Below are positions 12,805-21,809 of a stretch of 25,787 nucleotides of DNA, piece after piece. The position numbers and the translations under genes were made by a program. The notes beneath the pieces are model-generated. The model ran no database searches and was not told where the DNA came from. It saw only the letters and a program-made list of their open reading frames with translations. Origin of the DNA: a virus; the IMG/VR virus record IMGVR_UViG_3300009149_000240, positions 1 through 25,787 of that record; one strand, 5' to 3'. Positions within the stretch are counted from its first letter, which is position 1. Each line of letters opens with the position of its first letter.

Positions 12805-15368
12805 TGGCTTATGATCTCGGAGTAATTGGGGCCGGCGTTAAACTTGATAATAAACCTTTTCTATCAAGTATTAATCAGATGCAAAACAGGACATCTTCTG
12901 TCCTGAGCGATATGCAGGGTGCTTTTTTACGCATCTTTGGCACATTAGGCGTTATTAAACTCTTCAAGGATACCACAACCGCATCCATGGACTTCGGGCA
13001 AGCATTGAGCAATGTCGTGAGTATTGCTGATGATCTGGAAATAGACGAAGTAAGAAAAGAAATTACAGGCTTGAATAGCGTACTCGGAAAAAGTACGGAA
13101 TTAACAAATAGTTTTTACCGTGCATATTCTGCCGGCGCCAGGGGGTCCGCAGAAGAACTAGCAAATTTCACAGGTGAAACGGCAAAACTAGGCCGTGCCA
13201 TTCGAGCCGACCAAATAGCAACAATGAAAGCCGTAACCAAGCTTATGAACAGTTACGGGCTCGCTGTCTCGGATGCTGCAGAAATTAATGATACCCTTTT
13301 TCAGATAGTTAAACAGGGGGATACGACAGGGCAGGAAATTGCCACGACTATCGGACTTGTTGCTAATTCAGCTTCAGTCGCCGGTGTTTCTCTGGATGAA
13401 ATGGGAGCCGCCTTAGCGGTGCTTACCAGGACAATGGAAACAAGCCGCGCCGTTGTTTCTCTGAATCAAGTTATTACCTCATTCCTTGACCCGACCAAAG
13501 AGGCTAAGGGCGTTGCCAAAGAATTAGGAATAGAATTAAGCGCGACAGCTATTAAAAATAAAGGATTCGCCGCCTCTATTGCAGAAATTAACGAGAAAGC
13601 CGGCGATAATGTCGAGGCTTTAAATTTAATGTTTGGTAATATCAGAGCTTTTCGTGCCATTGCCTCACTTGCCGGTACTCAATCAGAAACTTTTCAGAAA
13701 ATATTAGTTGAATTTGGGGAAAAAGGCGGTAGCGCGTTAAAGGCATTTGCTGTCCAGACAGATAATGCAAAAACGACATGGACAACCTCAATGGCCGATA
13801 TGAATAAAGCAATGATTCAATTTGGTGATGCAATTGCACCGATGGTTGAAGGGTTGAGCGTTATAATCACGGGGATATCTGATACTGTTAGCGGTATGGA
13901 TGGCTGGGAGATTAAGCTGGGATTAGGCGCTGTCGCTCTTTCTCTCATAACAAATAAACTCAGGGCGTTTGCTTTCACAACAAGAGAAAGCACAATGGCA
14001 AATGCGCTCAATACAACCTCAGTTAATGCAAATACTGCAGCATTGATGAGAAACGCCTCAGCCTCAGCACTTGCAAAACAATCCATTACAAGGAGTGCTG
14101 TAAAAACAGGGGTGTTTAAAAATCAAATTAATGCTTTAGGCGGCAGTATGGGTGTTTTAAGTGCGGCAATGATTGCCGTTCCCGTTGCAATGGCAAGCTG
14201 GAAATTTGGTAAATGGATTAGTGGCATTACCGGCATGGATGATAAACTTGTTAAATTTTACGGTAATTTATTGAATGGGCGTGAAGAAATTGTACAACAG
14301 GGATTTATTCTTGACGAGGCTTTGCTTGGTGCCAGGCGTGGCGTTTTCAATAAAAGACTTGACGACATGCAGAAGCAATTGCCTGAATTTACAGAAGAGT
14401 TTGACGAATTCCGCAAAAAACTCAGCCAAATAGATCCAGATGATTTACAGGGCTTGACTCAAATAGAAAAAAAATTCAGGGAATTTAAAAAAGATATTTC
14501 AACCCCGCTTGAGCTAGAAATCGCTGATATTGTACAAATGAAGCACCTTAAGGGAACACTAGCTGAAACCCTGCTGAACTTCACAAAAGAAGAAGCAGAA
14601 ATATTCCGCGCAAAATTTCAAGATGAAAATATAGACTTTATCACAAAAGATCAGATCAAGGGATTTATTGAACAATCGCAACAACTTACCGCCGCTTTCT
14701 CATTGCAAGAGGCGACAGATAATTTCGAGCACAACTTAATTGAAATTAAAAATATGGCTGCAAAATTTGAGCAGGATCGGCTTGATATAAGGCTTACGGC
14801 CGGGGGTGAACAGGCGCAAAGGGAATCACTTTTAGAGCAACTCGAGGTCGAACAGGCATTTTTTCAGACACAATTGAAATCTCTTTACAATGAGCAGCAG
14901 ATATTTAAAGCTGCCGGACTTGAAAAAGAAACCGAAAAAGTCACAGAAGAACTGCAAAAACAACTCGAAAAGTACGACGAAAATAAAGAAGACATTATTG
15001 ACCTGCAAAAAGAAATTGCAGATAACAGCCCCCTCGGGAAATTGCGTGAAGAAATGCAAAAAGCAGGTGGTATCCAGAAATTGCGTGATTCTCTTTTTAA
15101 GGACGGTGTAACACAACAAGAAAAAAATGTACTATTAAAAACTGCTGGTCCGGCCGGCGCGGAACGATTTGCCGAACTTTTAACAATAGCAAGAGATAGG
15201 GGGCTTGAGGGCAAACAGGCAGAAGAAGTCGCACTCAGTACATTAAACGAAGAGTTAAGGACTCAATTAAAGCAGGGTAATATAACAGATGAACAACAAT
15301 TAACACTACTTGAACGCATCGCTGAAGCTGTAGAATCCGGCAAAGGTGCAATCTTATTTGCGGGGTAA
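12801..15368 (+). CDS. Tail tape measure protein
   Basis: The 855-residue protein is the longest complete gene here and follows the frameshift pair. Residues about 50-350 match the PhageMin_Tail domain: SMDFGQALSNVVSIADDL, then GSAEELANFTGETAKLGRAI, KLMNSYGL, QIVKQGDTTGQEIATTIG, ANSASVAGVSLDEMGAALAV and FGNIRAFRAIASLAG. A hydrophobic stretch near 446-465 (SMGVLSAAMIAVPVAMASW) may insert into the host membrane. Residues about 630-770 are a long coiled coil. With about 0.15 nm per residue as known for tape measures, the tail would be around 125-130 nm. Two ATG codons stand at 12801 and 12804; the first overlaps the upstream stop codon. Confidence 0.92.
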   Translation: MMAYDLGVIGAGVKLDNKPFLSSINQMQNRTSSVLSDMQGAFLRIFGTLGVIKLFKDTTTASMDFGQALSNVVSIADDLEIDEVRKEITGLNSVLGKSTELTNSFYRAYSAGARGSAEELANFTGETAKLGRAIRADQIATMKAVTKLMNSYGLAVSDAAEINDTLFQIVKQGDTTGQEIATTIGLVANSASVAGVSLDEMGAALAVLTRTMETSRAVVSLNQVITSFLDPTKEAKGVAKELGIELSATAIKNKGFAASIAEINEKAGDNVEALNLMFGNIRAFRAIASLAGTQSETFQKILVEFGEKGGSALKAFAVQTDNAKTTWTTSMADMNKAMIQFGDAIAPMVEGLSVIITGISDTVSGMDGWEIKLGLGAVALSLITNKLRAFAFTTRESTMANALNTTSVNANTAALMRNASASALAKQSITRSAVKTGVFKNQINALGGSMGVLSAAMIAVPVAMASWKFGKWISGITGMDDKLVKFYGNLLNGREEIVQQGFILDEALLGARRGVFNKRLDDMQKQLPEFTEEFDEFRKKLSQIDPDDLQGLTQIEKKFREFKKDISTPLELEIADIVQMKHLKGTLAETLLNFTKEEAEIFRAKFQDENIDFITKDQIKGFIEQSQQLTAAFSLQEATDNFEHNLIEIKNMAAKFEQDRLDIRLTAGGEQAQRESLLEQLEVEQAFFQTQLKSLYNEQQIFKAAGLEKETEKVTEELQKQLEKYDENKEDIIDLQKEIADNSPLGKLREEMQKAGGIQKLRDSLFKDGVTQQEKNVLLKTAGPAGAERFAELLTIARDRGLEGKQAEEVALSTLNEELRTQLKQGNITDEQQLTLLERIAEAVESGKGAILFAG

Positions 15369-15372
15369 CAAA

Positions 15373-16089
15373 ATGGCTTATGAATATTTCTTTATAGATG
15401 AAACTGACATAAAAAAAGAAGAAAAAGGGCAGACAAAAAGCCGGAAAATGGTTTTTATAGGCAGTCGGGAAGAGGTAGAGGGATGGCTTCCAGGTATTTT
15501 TGATCCTGCTGATTTTACCTTTTTCGTTGACGGTATCAGGTGGGCAGGCAGTGATTTTATTATCTATACCGCAACAGCAAACGCCCTGAACCGTTTTGAA
15601 TGGGAAATAAGGCTTGTCGCAAAAAATTACCGCGATTTCAGTGGACCAACACAAGGCACGCAGGCAAAAAACCGTGACTTGTCCAGTGTAACAAAACACT
15701 CTATCAGTACTGCAAATTTCACAATTACGGCAAAAATGGCAGGCTATTACCTTGCCCCTACTGGAAAATATGCGATTGATACTGATTATGAAGAGACAGA
15801 CGACAGCCCTTTTAATGAAACTCTTGACATTCACGATATAAACAACGTTCTAAAAATGGATGTGCATAATTTGAAATATTACCTGAGAGGTGCCCCAGAA
15901 CAACACGAATCATTAAGGCAAAGATTCAGCGGGTTTGCTAGTTTTAAGGGGATAAGGGGAAGAGCCGGAGCACAAACCATGGAGGAAACCGTAGGTAAAA
16001 ATGACAACGTTTATACTGAGTGGATTGTTAACATAGAAATGCCTCCCACTGGTTTTACATGGAATACAAACTGGAGGGGGATTACTTAA
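15373..16089 (+). CDS. Tail tip protein following the tape measure (distal tail candidate)
   Basis: A 238-residue protein starting 4 bases after the tape measure stop, the usual place of the distal tail (Dit-like) or tail tip protein. It opens MAYEYFFIDETDIKKEEKGQ, has an aromatic segment (FTFFVDGIRWAGSDFIIYTA) and a beta-rich centre (NRFEWEIRLVAKNY, ISTANFTITAKMAGYYLAP). The C-terminal part has DVHNLKYYLRGAPEQHESLR and ends with IVNIEMPPTGFTWNTNW. No family was recognised. The ATG at 15373 is chosen because an upstream in-frame start would lie inside the tape measure gene; the ribosome binding site GGGG is poor, so coupling is likely. Confidence 0.65.
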   Translation: MAYEYFFIDETDIKKEEKGQTKSRKMVFIGSREEVEGWLPGIFDPADFTFFVDGIRWAGSDFIIYTATANALNRFEWEIRLVAKNYRDFSGPTQGTQAKNRDLSSVTKHSISTANFTITAKMAGYYLAPTGKYAIDTDYEETDDSPFNETLDIHDINNVLKMDVHNLKYYLRGAPEQHESLRQRFSGFASFKGIRGRAGAQTMEETVGKNDNVYTEWIVNIEMPPTGFTWNTNWRGIT

Positions 16090-16466
16090 TGAATTTCACC
16101 ACAGAAAATATTACTGAATGGTCAAAGCACATTATAAACCTGATAAAAGGCAATACACCTATTCAGGGATCGGGAATGCTGATATCTAAAAAGCCTAACG
16201 GATATTTATTTGAAATAGATCAGAAAAGCGGGGGCGGGGCTATATTAGAGGCAAAACTAAAAACAGTAGTAGATGAAAATAACTATACTGCTGATATTTA
16301 TTCAAACAGGGATGAAGCACCACTTTTTGAAGATGTCGAGTTTAAGGTGCTTGATATTGTAGACGAATTAAGTGTTGGGGATTGGATCCCTGCCAGCCAA
16401 AAGCCTCACGGCACCCCGGTGCCTGTAACTTATTGGACTGCAGCGCAACAATTAGGGGATGTTTAA
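16089..16466 (+). CDS. Small tail tip protein
   Basis: The 125-residue protein starts at an ATG overlapping the previous stop codon (TAATG), with GGAGGGG 8 bases upstream. Its middle is beta-rich (GMLISKKPNGYLFEIDQKSG, GAILEAKLKTVVDENNYTAD, FEDVEFKVLDIVDELSVGDW), suggesting a small barrel such as an OB-like fold. Its end (KPHGTPVPVTYWTAAQQLGD) is extended. The family is not recognised. The tight overlap with both neighbours (TAATG again at 16466) indicates that three tail-tip proteins are made in step. Confidence 0.6.
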   Translation: MNFTTENITEWSKHIINLIKGNTPIQGSGMLISKKPNGYLFEIDQKSGGGAILEAKLKTVVDENNYTADIYSNRDEAPLFEDVEFKVLDIVDELSVGDWIPASQKPHGTPVPVTYWTAAQQLGDV

Positions 16467-17386
16467 TGACTCTGGATGCAAATTGGACAACAAGCGAAGG
16501 AAAGGGTAAGCTCACCCGTAGAGCTTTTAATCAAGTGCGAACAACATGCGAAGAGCGCACAAAGGGAGCATATAGAACTATGCCTTCTGGAATCGCCATT
16601 GATCTTGTAAAATATGAGAGAGTAAGAAGATCACTCCGACAACTAATACATGATGAAGTAACAGCTTTAATTACACTTTATGCTAACCACACTGTAAATG
16701 GTGGTGTTTTTGAGGGATTAGCCAGTATCCCACAATGGACTGAATCGGATATCTTAACAGCAATAGGGGATGCAGAGCGCCTCCCCGTTCCAAATGACCA
16801 CCTAAATGCGGCTGCATGGAATTATCAAACTCTTAAAATATTAACTAAATTGCAATGGTCAATGCCGCCTACAGCATGGAGCATTTTCAGTGTTGGCAGA
16901 TATGATAGGACGGGTTCTGGAGCTTCATTGGCAGCAGCTATTACAGACGCGCACGCTAAAGCATGGACATTGCAAAGCCCGACTGGATTGTGGTGTTTTG
17001 CCATTCAGCAAATTGGGTTAAATTATACAGAAGGAAAAACAGTATATACTTTTCCAGATTTAGGCAGCCAATACACTTACGATATTTTTGACTCGGCAAG
17101 ACCCTCTGATATGGGAGAGAATTATTTCAGGATTAATGATGTGCCACCAGTAGCAAGTAATCCTCCTGGAACCGACCCGAGAAACAAGTTTTGGAAGCTC
17201 AAAAGCAATGCCACTGAATCTATATCATTTTCTAGCCAAAGTGTGATAAATAATACATTTGAGCCTATTGAAGTTGTTAATAGAGTAGTAAGCCCCAGTG
17301 GTTTTGCAAAAACAGACTGGGTAGTTGTTCCTAAGATAATATTCAAGTTTGATGGTCCAAATGGCTTTCAAAATAATCTTCCATGA
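16466..17386 (+). CDS. Hypothetical tail protein
   Basis: A 306-residue protein in the tail-tip block. The N-terminal third is helical and basic (LTRRAFNQVRTTCEERTKGA, YERVRRSLRQLIHDEVTALI), and the middle contains IPQWTESDILTAIGDAERLP. The C-terminal half is beta-rich and rich in aromatic and Asn/Ser residues (GKTVYTFPDLGSQYTYDIFD, PGTDPRNKFWKLKSNATESI). It may be a baseplate or tail adhesin hub. The start at 16466 is fixed by TAATG overlap with the upstream gene; the frame is open for 28 codons before it. No catalytic motif was seen. The function is unknown. Confidence 0.6.
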   Translation: MTLDANWTTSEGKGKLTRRAFNQVRTTCEERTKGAYRTMPSGIAIDLVKYERVRRSLRQLIHDEVTALITLYANHTVNGGVFEGLASIPQWTESDILTAIGDAERLPVPNDHLNAAAWNYQTLKILTKLQWSMPPTAWSIFSVGRYDRTGSGASLAAAITDAHAKAWTLQSPTGLWCFAIQQIGLNYTEGKTVYTFPDLGSQYTYDIFDSARPSDMGENYFRINDVPPVASNPPGTDPRNKFWKLKSNATESISFSSQSVINNTFEPIEVVNRVVSPSGFAKTDWVVVPKIIFKFDGPNGFQNNLP

Positions 17387-17414
17387 TTGAAAAAAAACAA
17401 AAGAATGATATGAT
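17387..17414 (+). promoter_or_regulatory. Possible promoter before the fibre region
   Basis: TTGAAA (17387-17392) and TATGAT (17409-17414) are 16 bases apart, with TGA before the -10 (extended -10). The -35 follows the stop codon of the upstream gene directly. The start of transcription would fall around 17421, at the AAAGGA ribosome binding site of the next gene, which is uncomfortably close, so this call is weak. Confidence 0.3.
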
Positions 17415-17432
17415 ATAAAAAAAGGATTTGAC

Positions 17433-18818
17433 ATGTCAGTGACACCAATACCATTAAAAGTTGATGCAGCGACAAAACAGATTATTGAATCTTCAGGATA
17501 CCCAATACAGGAAACCGCATTGCCCTTGCTCGAATACGGGGTTGAATTACTTTTAAATCTTACTTATTACGACGTTGATACCACACAATTAGATACACCT
17601 ATTGTCTATCACCCGTTCTCTGTAAATGATTTATTCGCTTTTCGTGGTGATAATGATTTTAATACTTCTAATTTGCTAATGTTTCTAACTCAAGAGATCG
17701 CGGGAACGCCGCCTCTTTGGGTACTGGCGACTGGACATGAAATAGGCGATGTTGTACGGTCAACAGCCGGCAATTGGTTTTCGTGTATAGCAGCGGGAAC
17801 TACTGGCGGGTCTGAGCCGACATGGGACACTGACATAGGGGATACAACCGTAGATAATACAGTTACATGGCAAAGAGTTTATGACAACGACGGAATCAAT
17901 CAACCCGGAGACTGGGAAAGCGGGGGCACAGCAGATAAAACATTAGGTCAAATTTCCGTCAGACTGATTACGAGCACGACAAAGTTCGCGGCTTTTATTC
18001 TCAGCTTGGATATGTTAAGTCCGACAAGCACGGAAGCATTGATCCAGGGCTTTATGTTGTCGCCAGGAAACGCTTATTATACAACTATTCTGAATTCAAA
18101 ATTTCAGGCAGGCGGCACGGTTGATACCGTTCTTGCAATGCCATCCCCCGCCAACCCGGCATATCTAAACAGCGCACAAAGTTCAGCAATGTTTGTTGAC
18201 CGTGTTTTGTTTAATTTGGCCTCAGCAATTAATTTGCAAATTTCTTCAGGGGCAGTAACCCGCAATAATGCAGTTCATACACTGGAACCTGAGACGGGGA
18301 CAGCGGATGAGCTTGATACAATTAACGGCATTTTAGATGGAGAATGTTGTGTTTTAAAGGTAAATGATTCAGCAAACGATATAATCACATTAAAGCACGG
18401 TACCGGGAACATATTAACACCGGACGGGAACGACTTAATTTTAGAAAAGAACGGGATATTACTGATAATTGGCACAACGGGTGGCAACGTCGAAATAACT
18501 TTACCATTCAACCCCGCAAGTTATGCAAAAAGAGACGTGCAGAACGCTGGAAGTGGGACAACCGTATTAACAGCATTCAATGGGTTAAAACTGCTACTGG
18601 TAGACACAACAAGCGGCAGTGCCAGCATAACACTTCACGCCGCAGCAGACTGGAGTGGTGAGTTATTAATAATTAAAACTTCTGCCTCTAATACGCTAAC
18701 TGTCACGGGAACCGTAAACGGCGCTGTGAACCCGACAATCACAACAATAAGAGGCTCATATAATATATTTAATGACGGAAATGATAACTTTATCACTCCA
18801 AAAGTAATGACACCATAG
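17433..18818 (+). CDS. Tail fibre/adhesin protein with carbohydrate-binding-like module
   Basis: The 461-residue protein is modular. After a 90-residue N-terminal part (attachment to the tail is inferred), residues 95-149 hold a module common in phage tail proteins: LWVLATGHEIGDVV, NWFSCIAAGTTGGSEPTW and TVTWQRV, the 'GD.V....G..F.C..AGT.G..EP.W....G....D.TV.W' pattern seen in carbohydrate-binding-like tail domains. Residues 294-347 hold a beta module (ITLKHGTGNILTPDGNDLIL) that recurs in the next gene. The C-terminus is a Thr/Ser/Gly-rich beta region. AAAGGA precedes the ATG. It probably helps bind the cell surface. No signal peptide is present. Confidence 0.7.
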   Translation: MSVTPIPLKVDAATKQIIESSGYPIQETALPLLEYGVELLLNLTYYDVDTTQLDTPIVYHPFSVNDLFAFRGDNDFNTSNLLMFLTQEIAGTPPLWVLATGHEIGDVVRSTAGNWFSCIAAGTTGGSEPTWDTDIGDTTVDNTVTWQRVYDNDGINQPGDWESGGTADKTLGQISVRLITSTTKFAAFILSLDMLSPTSTEALIQGFMLSPGNAYYTTILNSKFQAGGTVDTVLAMPSPANPAYLNSAQSSAMFVDRVLFNLASAINLQISSGAVTRNNAVHTLEPETGTADELDTINGILDGECCVLKVNDSANDIITLKHGTGNILTPDGNDLILEKNGILLIIGTTGGNVEITLPFNPASYAKRDVQNAGSGTTVLTAFNGLKLLLVDTTSGSASITLHAAADWSGELLIIKTSASNTLTVTGTVNGAVNPTITTIRGSYNIFNDGNDNFITPKVMTP

Positions 18819-18826
18819 GAATTAAT

Positions 18827-20455
18827 ATGAAAAAAATCTTACAAATTTTATTGTTTTTTCTGATTTTACCGCTTTTTGCGGGGAAATTGCCTTTAGAGTA
18901 TGACGAATCCACCGGCGTGGCTGTCCCGGAGACGACAGATATTGATATTAACCCGTCTGGAGATTTTAAAGTAAAAGGAGCTAAGTCTAACGCCTTTTCA
19001 GATACAAACCAGACTGATTTGGGTTTGAACAACACGCACAGAGGCACAGTAACCGGCAACCCGCATGCTGTCACTAAAACAGAAGTGGGATTAGCGAATG
19101 TTACCGATAATGAACAAGTAAAGAAAACAGACGGGATCACGGTTGATCTTAATAAACTGAACCTTAAAGATTCAACAGAGCTTACTATTGGCACGGGTGC
19201 GGTCACAATAACGCAATCCACTCATACTATTGATGGTGAAAGCGACCTTGACGATGATTTAGTAACTATTAATGGAGAAACGCAAGGGGATGTGCTTTGG
19301 ATTGTCCCCGCAAATGCAGCAAGAAATATAACCCTTATACATAGTACTGGAAACATTATCACGCCAAGCGGCTCAGATTATCTTATTCCTGATAATGCCG
19401 TGATAGAATTACATTATGATGGTACGAATTGGCGTGTTATTGGCTTTTATTCTGCCAGTGGTGGCGGTGATGTAACCGGTCCAGCCAGTTCAACAACCGA
19501 TAATCTGCCTAGTTTCAGTGATACCAGCGGAAAGGTTATGAAAGATTCAGGCGTTAGCGCAAACAATCTTGTCCAGAACACCAGAAATATAAACTCAGGT
19601 GAAGGGATTCAGGGCGGTGGCGATTTGTCAGCAGATAGAACGCTTGCGTTGAATATAACTAGTCTGACTTCTGAAGCAACACCCACGAGCGGCGACGAGT
19701 TAGTTATATGGGATGGAGCTAATCACAAAAAGATTGACTGGGATAACTTACCAGGAGCAGCAGGGGGTGAGGCAAATACAGCCTCGAATGTCGGAGGCTT
19801 CGCAGGTTTATTTAAACAGAAAACAGGTATTGATCTCGAATTTAAAACAGTACAGAGTTCAGATAGCTCAGTTTCGATAACAAATAATGCCTCAGATATT
19901 GATTTTAAGATAACAAAAACAGGTGTTTACCGTACTTTATATGTTGATGCAGGAGCATACACACCATGCACCACGAATGGAGCAACTACAGGTACAAACG
20001 AATATGCTACAAATGATATTGAATGGGATTATTTCGCATTTGATGGAGGAGCGACAGAAGAGCGTATACAGTTTAAAATTGCCATGCCGGACGTATGGGA
20101 TAAATCAACAATTAAGATAAAATTTTATTGGTCAAGTGCAACGGGTAGCACGACAGCGGATACCGTAGAATGGGGAATAAAAGCAGGCGCTTTAGGGGAT
20201 GGTGATGCCATAGATACCGCATTAGGTACTGCTGTAACTATCTCAGACGCTTTACTTGCAGATAACGGCACGGATTTACAACTTTCATCTGCAACGGCTG
20301 CAATGACAGTTGGGGGTACTCCTGTGCTGGGCGATCTGGTAACATTTGAAATTTATCGTAATACTGACGGCACGGATGACATGGTAGAGGATGCGTGGCT
20401 GATGGGAATAATGATTCAATATAAAGAATCTGCAACAGAGCCTAGCGCATGGTAA
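18827..20455 (+). CDS. Mosaic tail fibre protein with N-terminal signal peptide
   Basis: The 542-residue protein combines several known tail-fibre pieces in order: TGNPHAVTKTEVGLANVTDN (78-95), a beta module ITLIHSTGNIITPSGSDYLI (168-187) shared with the preceding gene, GDVTGPASSTTDNLPSFSD (214-232), and GEGIQGGGDLSADRTLALNI (258-277). Residues about 365-542 form a C-terminal beta domain that could be the receptor-binding head. Unusually, it begins with MKKILQILLFFLILPLFAGK, a basic start, an unbroken hydrophobic core and an LFA cleavage site, an apparent Sec signal peptide. Virion fibres are normally assembled in the cytoplasm, so export is unexpected. There is no separate chaperone gene. 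Confidence 0.78.
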   Translation: MKKILQILLFFLILPLFAGKLPLEYDESTGVAVPETTDIDINPSGDFKVKGAKSNAFSDTNQTDLGLNNTHRGTVTGNPHAVTKTEVGLANVTDNEQVKKTDGITVDLNKLNLKDSTELTIGTGAVTITQSTHTIDGESDLDDDLVTINGETQGDVLWIVPANAARNITLIHSTGNIITPSGSDYLIPDNAVIELHYDGTNWRVIGFYSASGGGDVTGPASSTTDNLPSFSDTSGKVMKDSGVSANNLVQNTRNINSGEGIQGGGDLSADRTLALNITSLTSEATPTSGDELVIWDGANHKKIDWDNLPGAAGGEANTASNVGGFAGLFKQKTGIDLEFKTVQSSDSSVSITNNASDIDFKITKTGVYRTLYVDAGAYTPCTTNGATTGTNEYATNDIEWDYFAFDGGATEERIQFKIAMPDVWDKSTIKIKFYWSSATGSTTADTVEWGIKAGALGDGDAIDTALGTAVTISDALLADNGTDLQLSSATAAMTVGGTPVLGDLVTFEIYRNTDGTDDMVEDAWLMGIMIQYKESATEPSAW

Positions 20456-20472
20456 AAGGAATCACAGATTAA

Positions 20473-21258
20473 ATGAAAATATTTAAGATAATATTATTTA
20501 TGGGAATCAGTTGTTTTCTTGTCTCTTTTTCTCCTGTTCAGACACATAGGCGAAGTGCTTTTCGAGATACCACTTGGACAGCAAACAGTGCAGTATTAAG
20601 CGCACAAGATAGTACGCTAGTTGCTTATTGGAAAGCTGAGGGTATAAGCGACTCAAAAGGCAGTCACACACTGACGAATGTGGGGACTGCAACATATACA
20701 GCAGGAAAATATAATAATGCGCTTACATTAAACGGAAGCTCTCAGTATTTTACTGCTGTTGACGATTCTGATTTTGATTATGGTAGTGGCGAATTTACTA
20801 TTGCTTGTTGGTTTAATCGGTCGGCTACAGGTGTAGACCATAATATCTATCACCAACTAGCTAACGTTGGACAATATGCCAGCCCTGTTACGATACAAAT
20901 AACATCCGGCAATAAGCTAAAAATACTTACTTCAACAAATGGAACATCATGGACAACTACAGGAGAGGGCAGCACAACAATTAATGCGACAACATGGTAT
21001 CACTTAGTAATTGTGGGAGACGGAACCGATATCAAAGGATATATAAATGATTCGCTAGAAGTCACGCTGGCAAGTGTCGGCACGTTATTTAATGCGACTC
21101 AGGTAGTTGAACTCGGTGCTTATACATATTCAGGGGGCACTGTTAATCATTTTAATGGGCAGCTAGACGAACTGGCTGTATGGAAAGGTTATGGAGCAGA
21201 TAGTGCATTTATATCTGCTTTGTATAATTCAGGCACGGGATCATTTTATTTACCATAA
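20473..21258 (+). CDS. LamG/concanavalin-like lectin protein with probable signal peptide
   Basis: The 261-residue protein carries a LamG-like jelly-roll domain over residues about 45-255: DSTLVAYWKAEGISDSKGSH at the front, AGKYNNALTLNGSSQYFTAV, then GEFTIACWFN, TWYHLVIVGDGTDIKGYIND and FNGQLDELAVWKG, the standard run of the Laminin_G_3/concanavalin-like fold that binds glycans. The first 20 residues (MKIFKIILFMGISCFLVSFS) look like a signal peptide. A cysteine lies at 15, but the residue three before it is Gly, so a lipobox is doubtful. It starts 17 bases behind the fibre gene, with AAAGGA rather far upstream. It could be a surface protein of the host or a virion adhesin. Confidence 0.8.
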   Translation: MKIFKIILFMGISCFLVSFSPVQTHRRSAFRDTTWTANSAVLSAQDSTLVAYWKAEGISDSKGSHTLTNVGTATYTAGKYNNALTLNGSSQYFTAVDDSDFDYGSGEFTIACWFNRSATGVDHNIYHQLANVGQYASPVTIQITSGNKLKILTSTNGTSWTTTGEGSTTINATTWYHLVIVGDGTDIKGYINDSLEVTLASVGTLFNATQVVELGAYTYSGGTVNHFNGQLDELAVWKGYGADSAFISALYNSGTGSFYLP

Positions 21259-21629
21259 TGTTTATACTTAATCCAAAAAAGAATTGTTTTTTAACGTCCG
21301 AAGAGTTGGCAACAATAAAAATATTGTCAGCATCTTGCGGAATAAAGATATATGGTGTTAAAATTATCAAAAATACAGGGCTGTCATGGAAAAATAATAT
21401 TGCTTGTTTTTCGGTAATGAATCCGAATAGTATTTTTATTTGCGATGATATGCAGAACATGAAAAAGATTATGCCGCACATTGCACACGAACTGAAGCAC
21501 AGAGAGCAACTAAAAAGAATGGGAGCAGTCAGGTATTTATGTTTGGCAAATCCGATATGGAGAAAGGCAACTATTGAGCCTGAAGCGTATGCTGAAGAAA
21601 AGCGCGTAGAATTGGAATTAAATCTATGA
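21258..21629 (+). CDS. Small zinc metallopeptidase-like protein (HExxH)
   Basis: The 123-residue protein overlaps the lectin gene by one base (TAATG). Residues 77-81 read HELKH, an HExxH zinc site in a helix (IMPHIAHELKHREQLKRMGA), followed 25-30 residues later by IEPEAYAEEKRVELEL, where a glutamate could be the third ligand, as in gluzincin-like folds and small phage peptidase-like proteins. The N-terminal half contains beta strands (IYGVKIIKN, FSVMNPNSIFICDD). Without a recognised cell-wall-binding domain its substrate is unknown; peptidoglycan cross-links or a tail protein are possible targets. It is coupled to the small membrane protein gene downstream (ATGA overlap). Confidence 0.65.
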   Translation: MFILNPKKNCFLTSEELATIKILSASCGIKIYGVKIIKNTGLSWKNNIACFSVMNPNSIFICDDMQNMKKIMPHIAHELKHREQLKRMGAVRYLCLANPIWRKATIEPEAYAEEKRVELELNL

Positions 21630-21805
21630 AATATTTTGAAAATCACGAACCATTGGGACTGCCACCAGGCTCAGTCAGGGCTTGCATGGCAACAATGGTA
21701 CTTTTTACTATTTGCGCGATGAACGCCAGGGGAATGGAAATAAATCAAGAATTTTATATGGTATTAGGCACAATAATTGGCTTTTATTTTGGAAGTCGAA
21801 AGTAG
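21626..21805 (+). CDS. Small two-helix membrane protein (holin candidate)
   Basis: A 59-residue ORF that overlaps the metallopeptidase-like gene by 4 bases (ATGA). MKYFENHEPLGLPPGSVRAC is followed by a membrane segment (MATMVLFTICAM, about residues 18-32), a short loop (NARGMEINQE), and a second segment (FYMVLGTIIGFYFG, about 43-56), ending SRK. The 'LPxGSVRA ... FYFGxR' pattern is known from small phage membrane proteins located near lysis genes. A class II-like holin is a reasonable guess. It is too short for many gene finders, but coupling and pattern both support it. Confidence 0.65.
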   Translation: MKYFENHEPLGLPPGSVRACMATMVLFTICAMNARGMEINQEFYMVLGTIIGFYFGSRK

Positions 21806-21809
21806 GAAC

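Noticed and set aside
13466-14086. Minus-strand ORFs opposite the tape measure and other structural genes.
   Set aside because: All confirmed genes are on the + strand in tight order, and none of these antisense frames shows a recognisable domain or ribosome binding site.
17428-17456. TTGACA overlapping the start codon of the fibre gene at 17433.
   Set aside because: No -10-like hexamer at a proper distance, and the site lies inside the coding sequence.
20473-20540. Lipoprotein signal on the LamG protein (cysteine at residue 15).
   Set aside because: The residue at -3 is Gly rather than Leu/Val/Ile, and the hydrophobic core continues past the cysteine, so an ordinary signal peptide is more likely.
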